Below, piece by piece: positions 23,973 through 32,280 of a stretch of 64,000 nt of DNA. How positions within the stretch are numbered: the stretch's first letter is position 1; each line of letters starts with the position of its first letter. The translations under genes and the position numbers were made by a program. Source of the stretch: SG8-39 sp041558415. GTDB taxonomy: Bacteria > Pseudomonadota > Gammaproteobacteria > Burkholderiales > SG8-39. Under the pieces are notes generated by a model, which searched no databases, was not told where the DNA came from, and was given only the letters and a program-made list of their open reading frames with translations. Where the stretch lies: contig JBFFEY010000003.1 of NCBI GenBank assembly GCA_041558415.1, forward strand, positions 1-64,000, in the 5' to 3' direction.

Positions 23973-25223
23973 ATGAAAGTCCTGGTTCTTGGCGCGGGTG
24001 TCATCGGCGTGACCAGCGCATGGTGCCTCGCCGAAGCCGGGTGCGAGGTGGTCGTGGTCGAGCGGCAGCCCGGGCCTGCCCTGGAAACGAGCTTCGCGAA
24101 CGGCGGGCAGATTTCGGCGGCGCATGCCGAGCCTTGGGCCAAACCCGCCGTGCTGCCCAATCTGCTGCGCTGGCTCGGGCGAGAGGACGCGCCGATGCTG
24201 TTTCGCTGGCGTGCCGACCCGGCCCAGTGGCGCTGGGCGTTCGGCTTTCTGCGCGAATGCCTGCCGGGGCGCTTCGAGCGAAATGTCGAGTGCCTCGCTG
24301 CGCTTGCGCGCTACAGCCGGGAGCAGCTGATTGCGCTGCGCGAGCGGACCGGTATCGAGTACGACGGTCTGCAGCGCGGCATCCTGCATTTTTGCACGGA
24401 CGCCAAAGCGTTCGCCGCGCTGGCGCGTCATGCCGAAGCCATGCGGCGGCGCGGCGCAGATCGCAGGGTGGTGAGCGCAGCCGAGTGCGTCGCGCTGGAG
24501 CCCGCGCTCGGTCGATCCGAAGTGCCGATCGCCGGGGGGGTGTACGCCGCATCCGATGAATCCGGCGATGCGCAGCGTTTCACGCAGACGCTTGCCACGA
24601 TGGCGGCGGCGCGCGGTGTCGTTTTTCGCTATGACGCAGCCGTGAGTGGAATCGAACTGAGCGGCGGGCGGGTACGGGGCGTTCGCCTTGCGCGCGGCGA
24701 GGTGATCGAGGCAGACGCCACCGTCGTCGCGCTTGGCAGCTACAGCCCGCGACTCCTGGCGCCGCTCGGCATTCGTTTGCCGATTTTTCCGCTCAAGGGC
24801 TACTCGATCACGCTGCCGTTGAGGGACAACGCCACCGAGGCGCCGACGGTGAGTCTGACCGACGAGGTGTGCAAGATCGTGATCTCGCGCTTTGGCAATC
24901 GCCTGCGCGCGGCGGGCACCGCCGAGCTCGCGGGCTACGACCTGTCGCTCAACCGTGTTCGCTGTGCAGCGATCGTGCAGCGCGTGCAACGCCTTTTCCC
25001 CGGCCTCGCCGCCGCGGGCGAAGTCGTGAGCTGGGCGGGCCTGCGCCCCGCGACGCCGAGCAACGTGCCAATCATCGGGCGCGCGCGCTACGCAAACCTG
25101 TTCCTCAATACCGGTCACGGTACGCTCGGCTGGACGCTGGCCTGCGGCTCCGCGCAGATGGTGGCCGATCTGGTCTGCGGCCGCCCCGCGGCGGTGGCGC
25201 TGGAAATCCCGCCGACGGCATAG
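23973..25223 (+). CDS. dadA: D-amino acid dehydrogenase
   Basis: A 416-residue DAO-family flavoprotein. It has N-terminal FAD Rossmann VLVLGAGVIGVTSAW, the segment TSFANGGQISAAHAEPWA typical of DadA, FPLKGYSIT, and C-terminal SWAGLRPATPSNVPIIG with NTGHGTLGWTLACGS. It oxidises D-amino acids (D-Ala in alanine catabolism) to 2-oxo acids and passes electrons to the respiratory chain at the inner membrane face. Length is normal. No alanine racemase gene is next to it. Confidence 0.95.
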   Translation: MKVLVLGAGVIGVTSAWCLAEAGCEVVVVERQPGPALETSFANGGQISAAHAEPWAKPAVLPNLLRWLGREDAPMLFRWRADPAQWRWAFGFLRECLPGRFERNVECLAALARYSREQLIALRERTGIEYDGLQRGILHFCTDAKAFAALARHAEAMRRRGADRRVVSAAECVALEPALGRSEVPIAGGVYAASDESGDAQRFTQTLATMAAARGVVFRYDAAVSGIELSGGRVRGVRLARGEVIEADATVVALGSYSPRLLAPLGIRLPIFPLKGYSITLPLRDNATEAPTVSLTDEVCKIVISRFGNRLRAAGTAELAGYDLSLNRVRCAAIVQRVQRLFPGLAAAGEVVSWAGLRPATPSNVPIIGRARYANLFLNTGHGTLGWTLACGSAQMVADLVCGRPAAVALEIPPTA

Positions 25224-25249
25224 CGCGACGCGTCGGCGCATTGCGCGCT

Positions 25250-25258
25250 TGCTAAGAT
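25250..25258 (+). promoter_or_regulatory. Candidate extended -10 element for the hydrolase-to-rluB run
   Basis: TGC-TAAGAT is an extended -10 hexamer 27 bp upstream of the alpha/beta hydrolase ATG (25285), in the 61-bp gap after dadA. No convincing -35 is seen. It could drive the whole tightly spaced plus-strand group that follows. Confidence 0.4.
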
Positions 25259-25284
25259 CGCGCCCCTGATCGGCGGCGCAAACG

Positions 25285-26157
25285 ATGCGACACAGCGAAT
25301 CCCTATTTTTCGAGATCCGGCATCTGCGCTACCACCTGCGGCACTGGCCGGGCGACCGGGCGCGGCGTTTGGTGCTGCTGCACGGCTGGATGGACGTGTC
25401 GGCATCGTTCCAGTTTCTCGTCGACGCGCTCGAGGGCGACTGGGATGTTTATGCGCCCGACTGGCGCGGTTATGGATTGACCGACTGGGGACGGTCGGAT
25501 TGCTACTGGTTTCCAGACTACGTTGCCGACCTTGAGGCCCTGCTCGAGGCGTTTCATGCCGATGCCGCAGTCAATCTAGTTGGCCACAGCCTCGGCGGCA
25601 ATGTGGCGGCGCTGTATGCCGGCATTCGCCCCGAGCGGGTTGCACGACTGGTGAATCTCGAAGGCTTCGGTCTGGCGGCGACCACGCCAGATCAGGCGCC
25701 GGGACGCTATCGGCGCTGGCTCGACGAGCTGCGTGATCCACCCGGCCTGAAGCCCTACCCGGGCTTCGCGGCGCTCGCCGAGCGACTGCAGCGCGGCAAC
25801 CCGCGGCTGACGCGGACGCGGGCGGAGTTTCTCGCGCAGCACTGGGGGCGTGTGGCGGACGACGGCCAGGTGGTGCTGCGTGGCGATCCCGCGCACAAGA
25901 TCATCAACCCAATGCTGTACCAATACGAGGAAGTGCGAGCCTGCTGGCAGCAGGTGACGGCACCCGTGCTGTGGGTCGACACCAGCGATACGACGCTGCT
26001 GCGCCGGGCAAAGATCTCGGCGCAGGATCACGCCGCGCGGCGCGCGGCCTTTGCCCGGCTGCGCCACGTCACGCTGCCGGATGCCGGCCACATGCTGCAC
26101 CATGATCAGCCGGAGGCGCTGGCCCGGCTGATCGAGGCATTTTTCGCCGAATCATGA
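25285..26157 (+). CDS. Alpha/beta-hydrolase
   Basis: A 290-residue alpha/beta-hydrolase fold protein. The oxyanion region is LLHGWMD, the nucleophile elbow GHSLGG with S102, and the C-terminal catalytic His lies in PDAGHMLHHDQPE, with an acid in VDTSDT. It has no signal peptide. The fold serves esterases, thioesterases and haloalkane hydrolases; nothing here fixes the substrate. Its stop overlaps the trpH start by 4 bp. It is the first gene of the trpH-yciO-protease-trpS-scpAB-rluB run. Confidence 0.9.
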   Translation: MRHSESLFFEIRHLRYHLRHWPGDRARRLVLLHGWMDVSASFQFLVDALEGDWDVYAPDWRGYGLTDWGRSDCYWFPDYVADLEALLEAFHADAAVNLVGHSLGGNVAALYAGIRPERVARLVNLEGFGLAATTPDQAPGRYRRWLDELRDPPGLKPYPGFAALAERLQRGNPRLTRTRAEFLAQHWGRVADDGQVVLRGDPAHKIINPMLYQYEEVRACWQQVTAPVLWVDTSDTTLLRRAKISAQDHAARRAAFARLRHVTLPDAGHMLHHDQPEALARLIEAFFAES

Positions 26158-26987
26158 ACCGCGTCGACCTGCATTGCCATTCGAACGTTTCGGACGGGGC
26201 GTTAGCGCCTGCCGATGTGGTTCGGCGCGCGGCCGCGCGGGGCATCGAGACGCTGGCGCTCACCGATCACGATCACCTCGGAGGACTCGCCGAGGCGGCG
26301 CAGATGGCCGAGACGCTCGGCCTCGCGTTCGTGCACGGCGTCGAGATTTCGGTCACCTGGCGTGGGGCCAGCGTGCACGTGGTCGGCTTGGGCATCGATC
26401 CAGACGACGCGCCGCTTGCCGCCGGCCTGGCCGGGGTGCGCGCCGGACGGACGCGTCGCGCCGCGGCGATGGCGCGCAGTCTCGCCGCGGTCGGCATTTG
26501 CGACAGCCTCGAGGGCGCGCTGCGTCACGCGGGAAACCCGGCGATGATCGGTCGCACGCATTTCGCGCGCCACCTTGCTGCGGTGGGCACGGTCAGCGAC
26601 GTCAAGGAAGCGTTTCGGCACTTTCTCGTGCCAGGCAAGCCGGGCTACGTACGGCATGAGTGGGCGGCGCTCGGTGCCGCCGTGGGCTGGATCCGTGGCG
26701 CGGGCGGACACGCCGTGCTGGCACACCCGGCGCGCTACCGGCTCAGCGCGGGCGCGCTGCACGATCTGCTCGCCGAGTTCCGCGCCGCGGGCGGGACCGC
26801 GCTCGAAGTGGTGACCTCGAGCCACACCCCTGACCAGGCGCGGATGTTTGCGGCGTTGGCGCAGCGCTTCGCTCTGTATGCCTCGCGGGGGTCAGATTTT
26901 CACGCGCCCGACGAGGGTGCCGACTTCGGCGTGCTGCCGGCGTTCGATTCCCCGGTGACCCCGATCTGGGACGCTTTGCGGCGCTGA
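26154..26987 (+). CDS. rnm: PHP-domain phosphoesterase (RNase AM / TrpH)
   Basis: A 277-residue PHP protein. Metal-binding motifs are DLHCHSNVSDG (H7, H9, D14), LTDHDHLGG, FVHGVEIS, FARHL, LAHPARYR, and the C-terminal SRGSDFHAP. E. coli TrpH/YciV (RNase AM) removes 5' nucleotides from short RNA and matures rRNA 5' ends, and some homologues hydrolyse 3',5'-bisphosphonucleotides. Its ATGA overlap with the hydrolase gene and its place next to yciO are conserved in gammaproteobacteria. Confidence 0.9.
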   Translation: MNRVDLHCHSNVSDGALAPADVVRRAAARGIETLALTDHDHLGGLAEAAQMAETLGLAFVHGVEISVTWRGASVHVVGLGIDPDDAPLAAGLAGVRAGRTRRAAAMARSLAAVGICDSLEGALRHAGNPAMIGRTHFARHLAAVGTVSDVKEAFRHFLVPGKPGYVRHEWAALGAAVGWIRGAGGHAVLAHPARYRLSAGALHDLLAEFRAAGGTALEVVTSSHTPDQARMFAALAQRFALYASRGSDFHAPDEGADFGVLPAFDSPVTPIWDALRR

Positions 26988-26991
26988 GCGA

Positions 26992-27621
26992 ATGGCGCAG
27001 TTCTTCGAAATTCACCCTACCCACCCGCAGCCGCGGCTGGTACGACGTGCGGCCGAAATCGTCGCGCAGGGCGGGCTCATCGCCTATCCGACGGATTCCT
27101 GCTACGCGCTGGGCTGCCATCTCGGCGACGCGCGCGCGCTGGCGCACCTGCGGCGCGTGCGCGCGCTGGACGAGCGTCATCATCTGACGCTCATGTGCAA
27201 CGATCTGGCGCAGGTCGCGACCTTCGCGATGGTCAACAACGTGCAGTACCGCCTTATCAAGGCGGCGACGCCGGGGAGCTTCACGTTCATACTTCGCGCG
27301 CGGCGCGAGCTGCCGCGCCGGCTGCTGCATGCGCGCCGCAAGACGATCGGCGTGCGCATTCCCGCGCACCCGGTGGCGCGTGCGCTGCTGACCGAGCTCG
27401 GCGAGCCGATGCTGTCTGCGACCTTGCACCTGCCGCAAGACAGCGAGCCGCTGGCGGATCCGCAGGAAATCCGTGCGCGTCTCGAGCACGAGCTGGAGCT
27501 CGTGCTCGATGCGGGTGCCTGCGGAATCGAGCCGAGCACAGTGGTCGACTTGACCGGCGACCAGCCGGTAGTGCTGCGTCGAGGCAAGGGTGATCTCGCG
27601 TTGATCGGCGTTGCGGCCTGA
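26992..27621 (+). CDS. yciO: YciO/Sua5/YrdC-family protein
   Basis: A 209-residue YrdC-fold protein. The ATP/threonylcarbamate pocket is seen in GGLIAYPTDSCYALGCHLG and the KR-x-SKRP-like region is modified (RRVRALDERHHLTLMC), as in the YciO branch. GSFTFILRA and STVVDLTG are also present. The family makes threonylcarbamoyl-AMP for tRNA t6A. YciO paralogues are weaker and their precise role is unsettled. It lies 4 bp after trpH. Confidence 0.88.
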   Translation: MAQFFEIHPTHPQPRLVRRAAEIVAQGGLIAYPTDSCYALGCHLGDARALAHLRRVRALDERHHLTLMCNDLAQVATFAMVNNVQYRLIKAATPGSFTFILRARRELPRRLLHARRKTIGVRIPAHPVARALLTELGEPMLSATLHLPQDSEPLADPQEIRARLEHELELVLDAGACGIEPSTVVDLTGDQPVVLRRGKGDLALIGVAA

Positions 27622-27638
27622 GGCGCCTGCGCGCGCTC

Positions 27639-27647
27639 TGCTAGAAT
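27639..27647 (+). promoter_or_regulatory. Candidate extended -10 element before the M50 protease gene
   Basis: TGC-TAGAAT (27639-27647) is an extended -10, 24 bp upstream of ATG 27672 in the 50-bp gap after yciO. It suggests a second promoter inside the run for the protease-trpS-scpA-scpB-rluB part. Confidence 0.4.
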
Positions 27648-27671
27648 TCGACCACTTGTTCCCCTGAGTCA

Positions 27672-28319
27672 ATGGACGTCGGCCCACTCGTACAGACGAT
27701 CGCGATTTACGCCCTCCCGGTGCTGTTCGCGATCACCCTGCACGAAGCGGCGCACGGCTACGTGGCGCGGCATTTCGGCGATCTCACCGCGTACGCACAG
27801 GGCCGCATCAGCCTCAACCCGCTGCGCCACATCGATCCGGTCGGAACCATTCTGGTGCCCGGCCTCATCTTGGTGCTCAGCACGCTGTCCGGTGCGGGCG
27901 CATTCCTGTTCGGCTGGGCCAAGCCGGTGCCGGTCAACTTCTCGGCGCTGCGCAAGCCGCGCCAGCACATGGCCTGGGTCGCGGCAGCCGGGCCGGGTGC
28001 CAACCTTGCCATGACACTGGGCTGGGCGCTGCTGTACCACCTCGCACCACTGATGCCGGCGTTCTTCGGTGTGCCACTGGCGCTGATGGCGCTCGCGGGA
28101 ATCCGCGTCAACCTTGTGCTCATGTTCCTCAATCTGCTGCCGATTCTGCCGCTCGACGGCGGCCGCATCGTGGCGAGCCTGCTGCCCGGCCGCGCGGCAT
28201 GGCAGTACGCGAAGCTCGAGCCTTGGGGGCTGCCGGTGATCGTGCTGCTGCTGGTCACCGGCACGCTGGGCACCGTGCTGCGGCCGCTGGTGATCGTTTC
28301 CGAATCCCTGCTGCGTTAG
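27672..28319 (+). CDS. Site-2 protease family (M50) membrane metalloprotease
   Basis: A 215-residue polytopic membrane protein. The zinc motif HEAAH (H24, E25, H28) is in the first helix and the third ligand Asp in NLLPILPLDGGRI. There are five to six hydrophobic segments and no PDZ domain, so it is of the compact type rather than RseP. Such proteases cleave within membranes; the substrate is unknown. Placement directly upstream of trpS is conserved in many proteobacteria. The TAG stop is followed after 6 bp by trpS. Confidence 0.92.
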   Translation: MDVGPLVQTIAIYALPVLFAITLHEAAHGYVARHFGDLTAYAQGRISLNPLRHIDPVGTILVPGLILVLSTLSGAGAFLFGWAKPVPVNFSALRKPRQHMAWVAAAGPGANLAMTLGWALLYHLAPLMPAFFGVPLALMALAGIRVNLVLMFLNLLPILPLDGGRIVASLLPGRAAWQYAKLEPWGLPVIVLLLVTGTLGTVLRPLVIVSESLLR

Positions 28320-28325
28320 GCGCCC

Positions 28326-29528
28326 ATGTACGAACCTCGCGTCCTTTCCGGCATGCGTCCGACCGGCAGTCTGCATCTCGGCCACTACCATGGGGTGCTG
28401 AAGAATTGGATTCGGCTGCAGGCCGAATATCCCTGCCTGTACTTCGTCGCCGACTGGCATGCCCTGACCACCGACTACGAAAGCCCGGGGCAGGTGCAGA
28501 AGAATGCCTGGGACATGGTGATCGACTGGATCGCTGCCGGGGTCGACCCCGCGCAGGCGACGCTGTTCGTTCAATCGCACATCCCGGAGCACGCCGAACT
28601 GCACTTGCTGCTGTCGATGATGACGCCGCTCGGCTGGCTCGAGCGCGTGCCGACCTACAAGGACCAGCAGGAGAGGCTGACGGACCGCGATCTCTCGACC
28701 TACGGCTTTCTCGGCTATCCGCTGCTGCAGTCCGCGGACATCCTCATCTACCGGGCCAAGTACGTGCCCGTTGGCGAGGACCAGGTGCCACACGTTGAAT
28801 TCACGCGCGAGATCGCGCGCCGCTTCAACCACCTGTATGGACGCGAAGCCGGCTTCGAGGACAAGGCGAAAGCCGCGGTCAAGAAAATGGGATCGAAAAA
28901 GGCCCGTCTGTTTTCCGAGCTGCGTGCCAAGTACCTCGAGCAAGGCGACGCCGAGGCCCTGCAGCGCGCGCAGGCGTTGCTCGACGAACAGCAGAACCTG
29001 CCACGCGGTGATCGCGAACGGCTCTACGGCTGGCTCGAAGGCAGTGGCAAGAAGATTCTGGTCGAGCCCGACGTGCTGCTGACCGAAGCCTCGCGGCTGC
29101 AGGGCCTCGACGGCCAGAAGATGTCCAAGTCCTATGGCAACACGATCGCGCTACGCGAGCCACCAGAGTCCGTGGAGAAGAAGATCCGGACGATGCCGAC
29201 CGATCCGGCGCGCGTGAAGCGCAGCGATCCGGGAACGCCGGAGCGCTGTCCGGTATGGTCGCTGCATCAGGTGTACTCGGATGCATCGCGCAGGGACTGG
29301 GTGCGGCAGGGCTGCCTGAGCGCCGGCATCGGCTGTCTGGAGTGCAAGCAGCCGATCGTCGACGCGGTACAGGCGGAGCTCGCACCCATGCGCGAGCGTG
29401 CACAGGTCTACCTGGACGATCCGACGCTGGTCCGCAATATCGTCGCCGACGGCTGCGACCGGGCGCGGCGCCTTGCCACGGAAACCATGCGTGATGTGCG
29501 CGAGGCGCTCGGCCTGTCCTACGGCTAG
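28326..29528 (+). CDS. trpS: Tryptophanyl-tRNA synthetase
   Basis: A 400-residue class I synthetase that charges tRNA-Trp. It has HIGH-equivalent TGSLHLGHYHG near the N-terminus and KMSKS (QKMSKSYGN). GEDQVPHVEFTREIARRFN is the Trp/AMP pocket. It is longer than E. coli TrpS (about 334) because of an inserted segment (about residues 190-240, rich in Lys, Glu and Ala, KAAVKKMGSKKARLFSELRA) before the KMSKS domain. That matches the long TrpS form known from several proteobacteria. It starts 6 bp after the protease stop. Confidence 0.96.
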   Translation: MYEPRVLSGMRPTGSLHLGHYHGVLKNWIRLQAEYPCLYFVADWHALTTDYESPGQVQKNAWDMVIDWIAAGVDPAQATLFVQSHIPEHAELHLLLSMMTPLGWLERVPTYKDQQERLTDRDLSTYGFLGYPLLQSADILIYRAKYVPVGEDQVPHVEFTREIARRFNHLYGREAGFEDKAKAAVKKMGSKKARLFSELRAKYLEQGDAEALQRAQALLDEQQNLPRGDRERLYGWLEGSGKKILVEPDVLLTEASRLQGLDGQKMSKSYGNTIALREPPESVEKKIRTMPTDPARVKRSDPGTPERCPVWSLHQVYSDASRRDWVRQGCLSAGIGCLECKQPIVDAVQAELAPMRERAQVYLDDPTLVRNIVADGCDRARRLATETMRDVREALGLSYG

Positions 29529-29530
29529 CC

Positions 29531-30337
29531 ATGACCGAGCCGCCGCAGACCGAGATTCCGCCCCCTCAGGCAAAGCTTTACGGCGAGCCGCTCATCGAGC
29601 TGCCGCGCGACCTGTATATCCCGCCGGATGCGCTGGAGGTCGTGCTGGAGGCTTTCCAGGGCCCACTCGATCTGCTGCTCTACCTGATCCGCAAGGAAAA
29701 CCTGAACATTCTCGACATTCCGATGGCGCCGCTGACGCGGCAGTACCTCGAGTACGTCGATGTCATGCGCGCGCGCAACCTCGAACTCGCTGCGGAGTAC
29801 CTGGTGATGGCGGCGATTTTGATGGCGATCAAGTCGCGCCTGCTGCTGCCGCGGCCGCCGTCGCAGGAGGCCGAGGAAGAGGACCCGCGCGCGGAGCTCG
29901 TGCGTCGCCTGCTCGAATACGAACGCATGAAGAGGGCCGCCCAGGCGCTCGACGCGCTCCCCCATCTGGGGCGCGACGTGGTCGCGGTTTCGGTGTGGAT
30001 CGAGAAGACGGTCGTCGAACAGCTGCCGAACGTCGACGCGCAGGACCTGGCCGAGGCCTGGCGTCGGCTGCTGCATCGGGCGCGTCTGTCGGCGCATCAC
30101 CATGTCTCGCGGGAGGAACTGTCGGTGCGCGAGCACATGAGTTCGGTCCTGCGACGCCTGCGCGAGCATCGCGTGCTGGCTTTCTCGGAGCTGTTCGACC
30201 CGAGGCGCGGCGTGCCCGTGCTGGTGGTCACTTTTCTGGCCGTACTGGAGCTGGCGCGCGAGCTGCTAATCGAGATCACGCAGGCGGAGTGCTTCGCGCC
30301 GATCTACGTAAAATTGAGCCATGCTGAATCCCACTGA
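29531..30337 (+). CDS. scpA: Segregation and condensation protein A (kleisin)
   Basis: A 268-residue kleisin that links the two SMC heads and binds ScpB. The characteristic core EVVLEAFQGPLDLLLYLIRKENLNILDIP is at about residues 35-65, here quoted only for location. The helical middle (QYLEYVDVMRARNLELAAEYLVMAA) and the C-terminal winged helix (VTFLAVLELARE) follow. It partners the smc gene at 48699. It overlaps scpB by 17 bp and begins 2 bp after trpS, so expression is coupled. Confidence 0.95.
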   Translation: MTEPPQTEIPPPQAKLYGEPLIELPRDLYIPPDALEVVLEAFQGPLDLLLYLIRKENLNILDIPMAPLTRQYLEYVDVMRARNLELAAEYLVMAAILMAIKSRLLLPRPPSQEAEEEDPRAELVRRLLEYERMKRAAQALDALPHLGRDVVAVSVWIEKTVVEQLPNVDAQDLAEAWRRLLHRARLSAHHHVSREELSVREHMSSVLRRLREHRVLAFSELFDPRRGVPVLVVTFLAVLELARELLIEITQAECFAPIYVKLSHAESH

Positions 30338-30944
30338 AGCCAAGCGCGTGATGGAAGGTGCGCTCCTTGCGACGACAGAGCCGCTGTCGCTCGGCGCCCT
30401 GCGCCGGCTGTTCGACGAGGACATCGGCCTGGACACGCTGCGGCGGCTGCTGCAGGAGCTGCGCGAGGAGTGGTCCGGCCGCGCCGTCGAGCTCGTGCAC
30501 CTGGCCAGCGGCTGGCGCTTCCAGACGCGTCCGGATTTCCAGCGCTATGTCGAGCGGATGCAGCCGGAAAAGCCGCCGCGCTATTCGCGCGCGGTGCTGG
30601 AGACCCTCGCCATCATTGCCTATCGCCAACCGGTCACCCGCGGCGATATCGAGGATATCCGTGGCGTCGCGGTGTCCCCGCAGGTCATCAAAACGCTCGA
30701 GGCGCGCGGCTGGATCGACGCGGTCGGCTATCGGGAGACGCCCGGGCGGCCGGCCCTCTACGGCACGACCAAGACCTTCCTCGACGATCTCAGCCTGCGC
30801 TCGCTCGAGGAGCTGCCGCCGCTCGAGGAAATCGCGCAGACGCTGCAGTACGAGCCGACCGCCGGTGAAATCACCGCCCCGGAAACCGCGCCCGACCCGA
30901 CCGCCGCAGGCGACACTCCGCCCGCGCCCGAAGCCCAGGGCTGA
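30321..30944 (+). CDS. scpB: Segregation and condensation protein B
   Basis: A 207-residue ScpB with two winged-helix domains (about 8-85 and 90-165), including ARVLETLAIIAYRQPVTRG-type segments and RPALYGTTKTFLDDLSL. A low-complexity Pro/Ala/Glu tail spans about 175-207. It dimerises and bridges the ScpA centre in the Smc-ScpAB chromosome-organising complex. It starts inside scpA and is followed after 13 bp by rluB. Confidence 0.95.
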   Translation: MLNPTEAKRVMEGALLATTEPLSLGALRRLFDEDIGLDTLRRLLQELREEWSGRAVELVHLASGWRFQTRPDFQRYVERMQPEKPPRYSRAVLETLAIIAYRQPVTRGDIEDIRGVAVSPQVIKTLEARGWIDAVGYRETPGRPALYGTTKTFLDDLSLRSLEELPPLEEIAQTLQYEPTAGEITAPETAPDPTAAGDTPPAPEAQG

Positions 30945-30957
30945 AGCCGGCAGCGTC

Positions 30958-31740
30958 TTGCGCGGCGAGCGCCTGCAGAAGCTGCTCGCCGCGGCCGGGC
31001 TCGGCTCGCGGCGCACCATCGAGGAATGGATCGCGGCCGGTCGGGTCAGCGTCGGGGGGCGCAGGGCGACGCTCGGCGCGCGCGCCACCGCAGACGATCG
31101 CGTCGAGATCGACGGACGAGCGGTGCAGCTGCGGGCGAGCGGCGTCCCGGCACGCGTGCTCCTGTATCACAAGCCGGTTGGCGAGCTGGTGACGCGGCGC
31201 GATCCCGGGGGCCGGCGCACGGTGTTCGAGGGGTTGCCGCGCCTGCGTGGCGGGCAATGGGTCGCGGTCGGCCGTCTGGACCTCAATACCTCGGGGCTTT
31301 TGCTGTTCACCGATTCCGGAGCGCTGGCGAATCGCCTGATGCATCCGCGCTACGAGGTGGAACGCGAGTATCGGGTGCGCGTGCTCGGCGCGCTGAGCGA
31401 GGCCACGCGGCGGCGCCTGCTGCACGGTGTCGCGCTCGAAGATGGCGAGGCAGCCTTCGCCCGGCTGGACGCGCTGGGCGCCGGGTCGGCGCGCGCGGCC
31501 AATCGATGGTACCGCGTGGTTCTGCGTGAGGGGCGCAACCGGGAGGTGCGACGGCTGTTCGAAGCGGTCGGCCTGCGGGTGAGCCGCCTGATGCGGGTGC
31601 GTTACGGGCCGCTGCGCCTGCCGCGAGAACTGCAGCCCGGTCAATGGGTCGAACTCGATACGCGCCAGGCGGCCGCGCTGGTGGCTGCCGCCGAGCAGGA
31701 GGGCGCGCCGGAGGTTGTTACAGAGGCGAAATCCTGTTAA
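30958..31740 (+). CDS. rluB: 23S rRNA pseudouridine synthase B
   Basis: A 260-residue RsuA/RluB-family pseudouridine synthase. The N-terminal S4 domain is ERLQKLLAAAGLGSRRTIEEW. The catalytic Asp D108 is in GRLDLNTSGLLLFTDSG, followed by LMHPRYEVEREYRVRV and REGRNREVRRLFEAVG. RluB modifies the 23S peptidyl-transferase region. The start is taken as TTG 30958, the first start-type codon after the scpB stop that leaves the S4 domain whole. In-frame codons upstream lie inside scpB. A promoter for rimP overlaps its stop codon. Confidence 0.92.
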   Translation: MRGERLQKLLAAAGLGSRRTIEEWIAAGRVSVGGRRATLGARATADDRVEIDGRAVQLRASGVPARVLLYHKPVGELVTRRDPGGRRTVFEGLPRLRGGQWVAVGRLDLNTSGLLLFTDSGALANRLMHPRYEVEREYRVRVLGALSEATRRRLLHGVALEDGEAAFARLDALGAGSARAANRWYRVVLREGRNREVRRLFEAVGLRVSRLMRVRYGPLRLPRELQPGQWVELDTRQAAALVAAAEQEGAPEVVTEAKSC

Positions 31741-31743
31741 AGT
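31715..31743 (+). promoter_or_regulatory. Candidate promoter of the rimP-nusA-infB operon
   Basis: TTGTTA (31715-31720), a 17-bp spacer and TAAAGT (31738-31743) give a moderate sigma-70 match (4/6 and 4/6). The -10 overlaps the rluB stop. It would start a leader of about 75 nt that contains the hairpin annotated next. Confidence 0.45.
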
Positions 31744-31785
31744 TCAAAGTCTTTGGAAGCGCACAGTAGGCGGTGCGTAGAGGGG

Positions 31786-31806
31786 ATGGGCTTCGGCCCA
31801 TTTTTT
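31786..31806 (+). terminator. Intrinsic terminator/attenuator in the rimP leader
   Basis: ATGGGC-TTCG-GCCCAT is a 6-bp stem with a stable TTCG-type tetraloop, followed directly by a T-run (31801-31806). It lies between rluB and rimP, about 20 nt before the likely rimP start. It can end rluB transcripts and also act as a premature terminator in transcripts from the rimP promoter. Premature-terminator leaders upstream of rimP operons are known in proteobacteria. Confidence 0.8.
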
Positions 31807-31825
31807 GTTTGCGCGTTGGCAAGAT

Positions 31826-32260
31826 TTGGCGGCTTTGACTGAAATCGTAGAGCGGGCGGTGAACGGAATGGGCTTCGAGTGCGTCGATTTCCAGCACTCG
31901 AACCGCGGGCGCCTGTTGCGTGTCTTTATCGACAAGCCGGAGGGCGTGTCGGTCGACGACTGCGCGGCGGTGAGCCGCCAGCTCACCCGGATCTTCGCGG
32001 TCGAGGGTGCCGACTACGACCGGCTCGAAGTGTCGTCGCCGGGGCTCGATCGGCCACTGCGCAAGGCGAGCGATTTCCAGCGCTTCGCCGGGCAGCGCGT
32101 CGACGTGCGCATGCGTGTGCGCGACGCATCCGGGCGGCGCCGCTACGCCGGCCGGCTGCTGAAGTGCGACGGACAGGCCGCCACGATCGAGGTTGACGGA
32201 CAGCCCGTCAGCCGTGCGCTGGCGGACATGGAACGGGCCAAGCTGGTGCCGGAGCTGTGA
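31826..32260 (+). CDS. rimP: Ribosome maturation factor RimP
   Basis: A protein of about 144 residues required for 30S assembly. The N-terminal alpha/beta domain has NGMGFECVDFQHS and LRVFIDKPEGVSVDDCAAVSRQL. The central motif is LEVSSPGLDRPL and the C-terminal SH3-like barrel follows. There is no ATG at the family start. TTG codons at 31805, 31826 and 31835 are in frame; 31826 or 31835 fits the family N-terminus, while 31805 lies in the terminator T-run. It is the first gene of rimP-nusA-infB-rbfA-truB. Confidence 0.92.
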   Translation: MAALTEIVERAVNGMGFECVDFQHSNRGRLLRVFIDKPEGVSVDDCAAVSRQLTRIFAVEGADYDRLEVSSPGLDRPLRKASDFQRFAGQRVDVRMRVRDASGRRRYAGRLLKCDGQAATIEVDGQPVSRALADMERAKLVPEL

Positions 32261-32280
32261 CACAGAAACGGAGTGACGAC

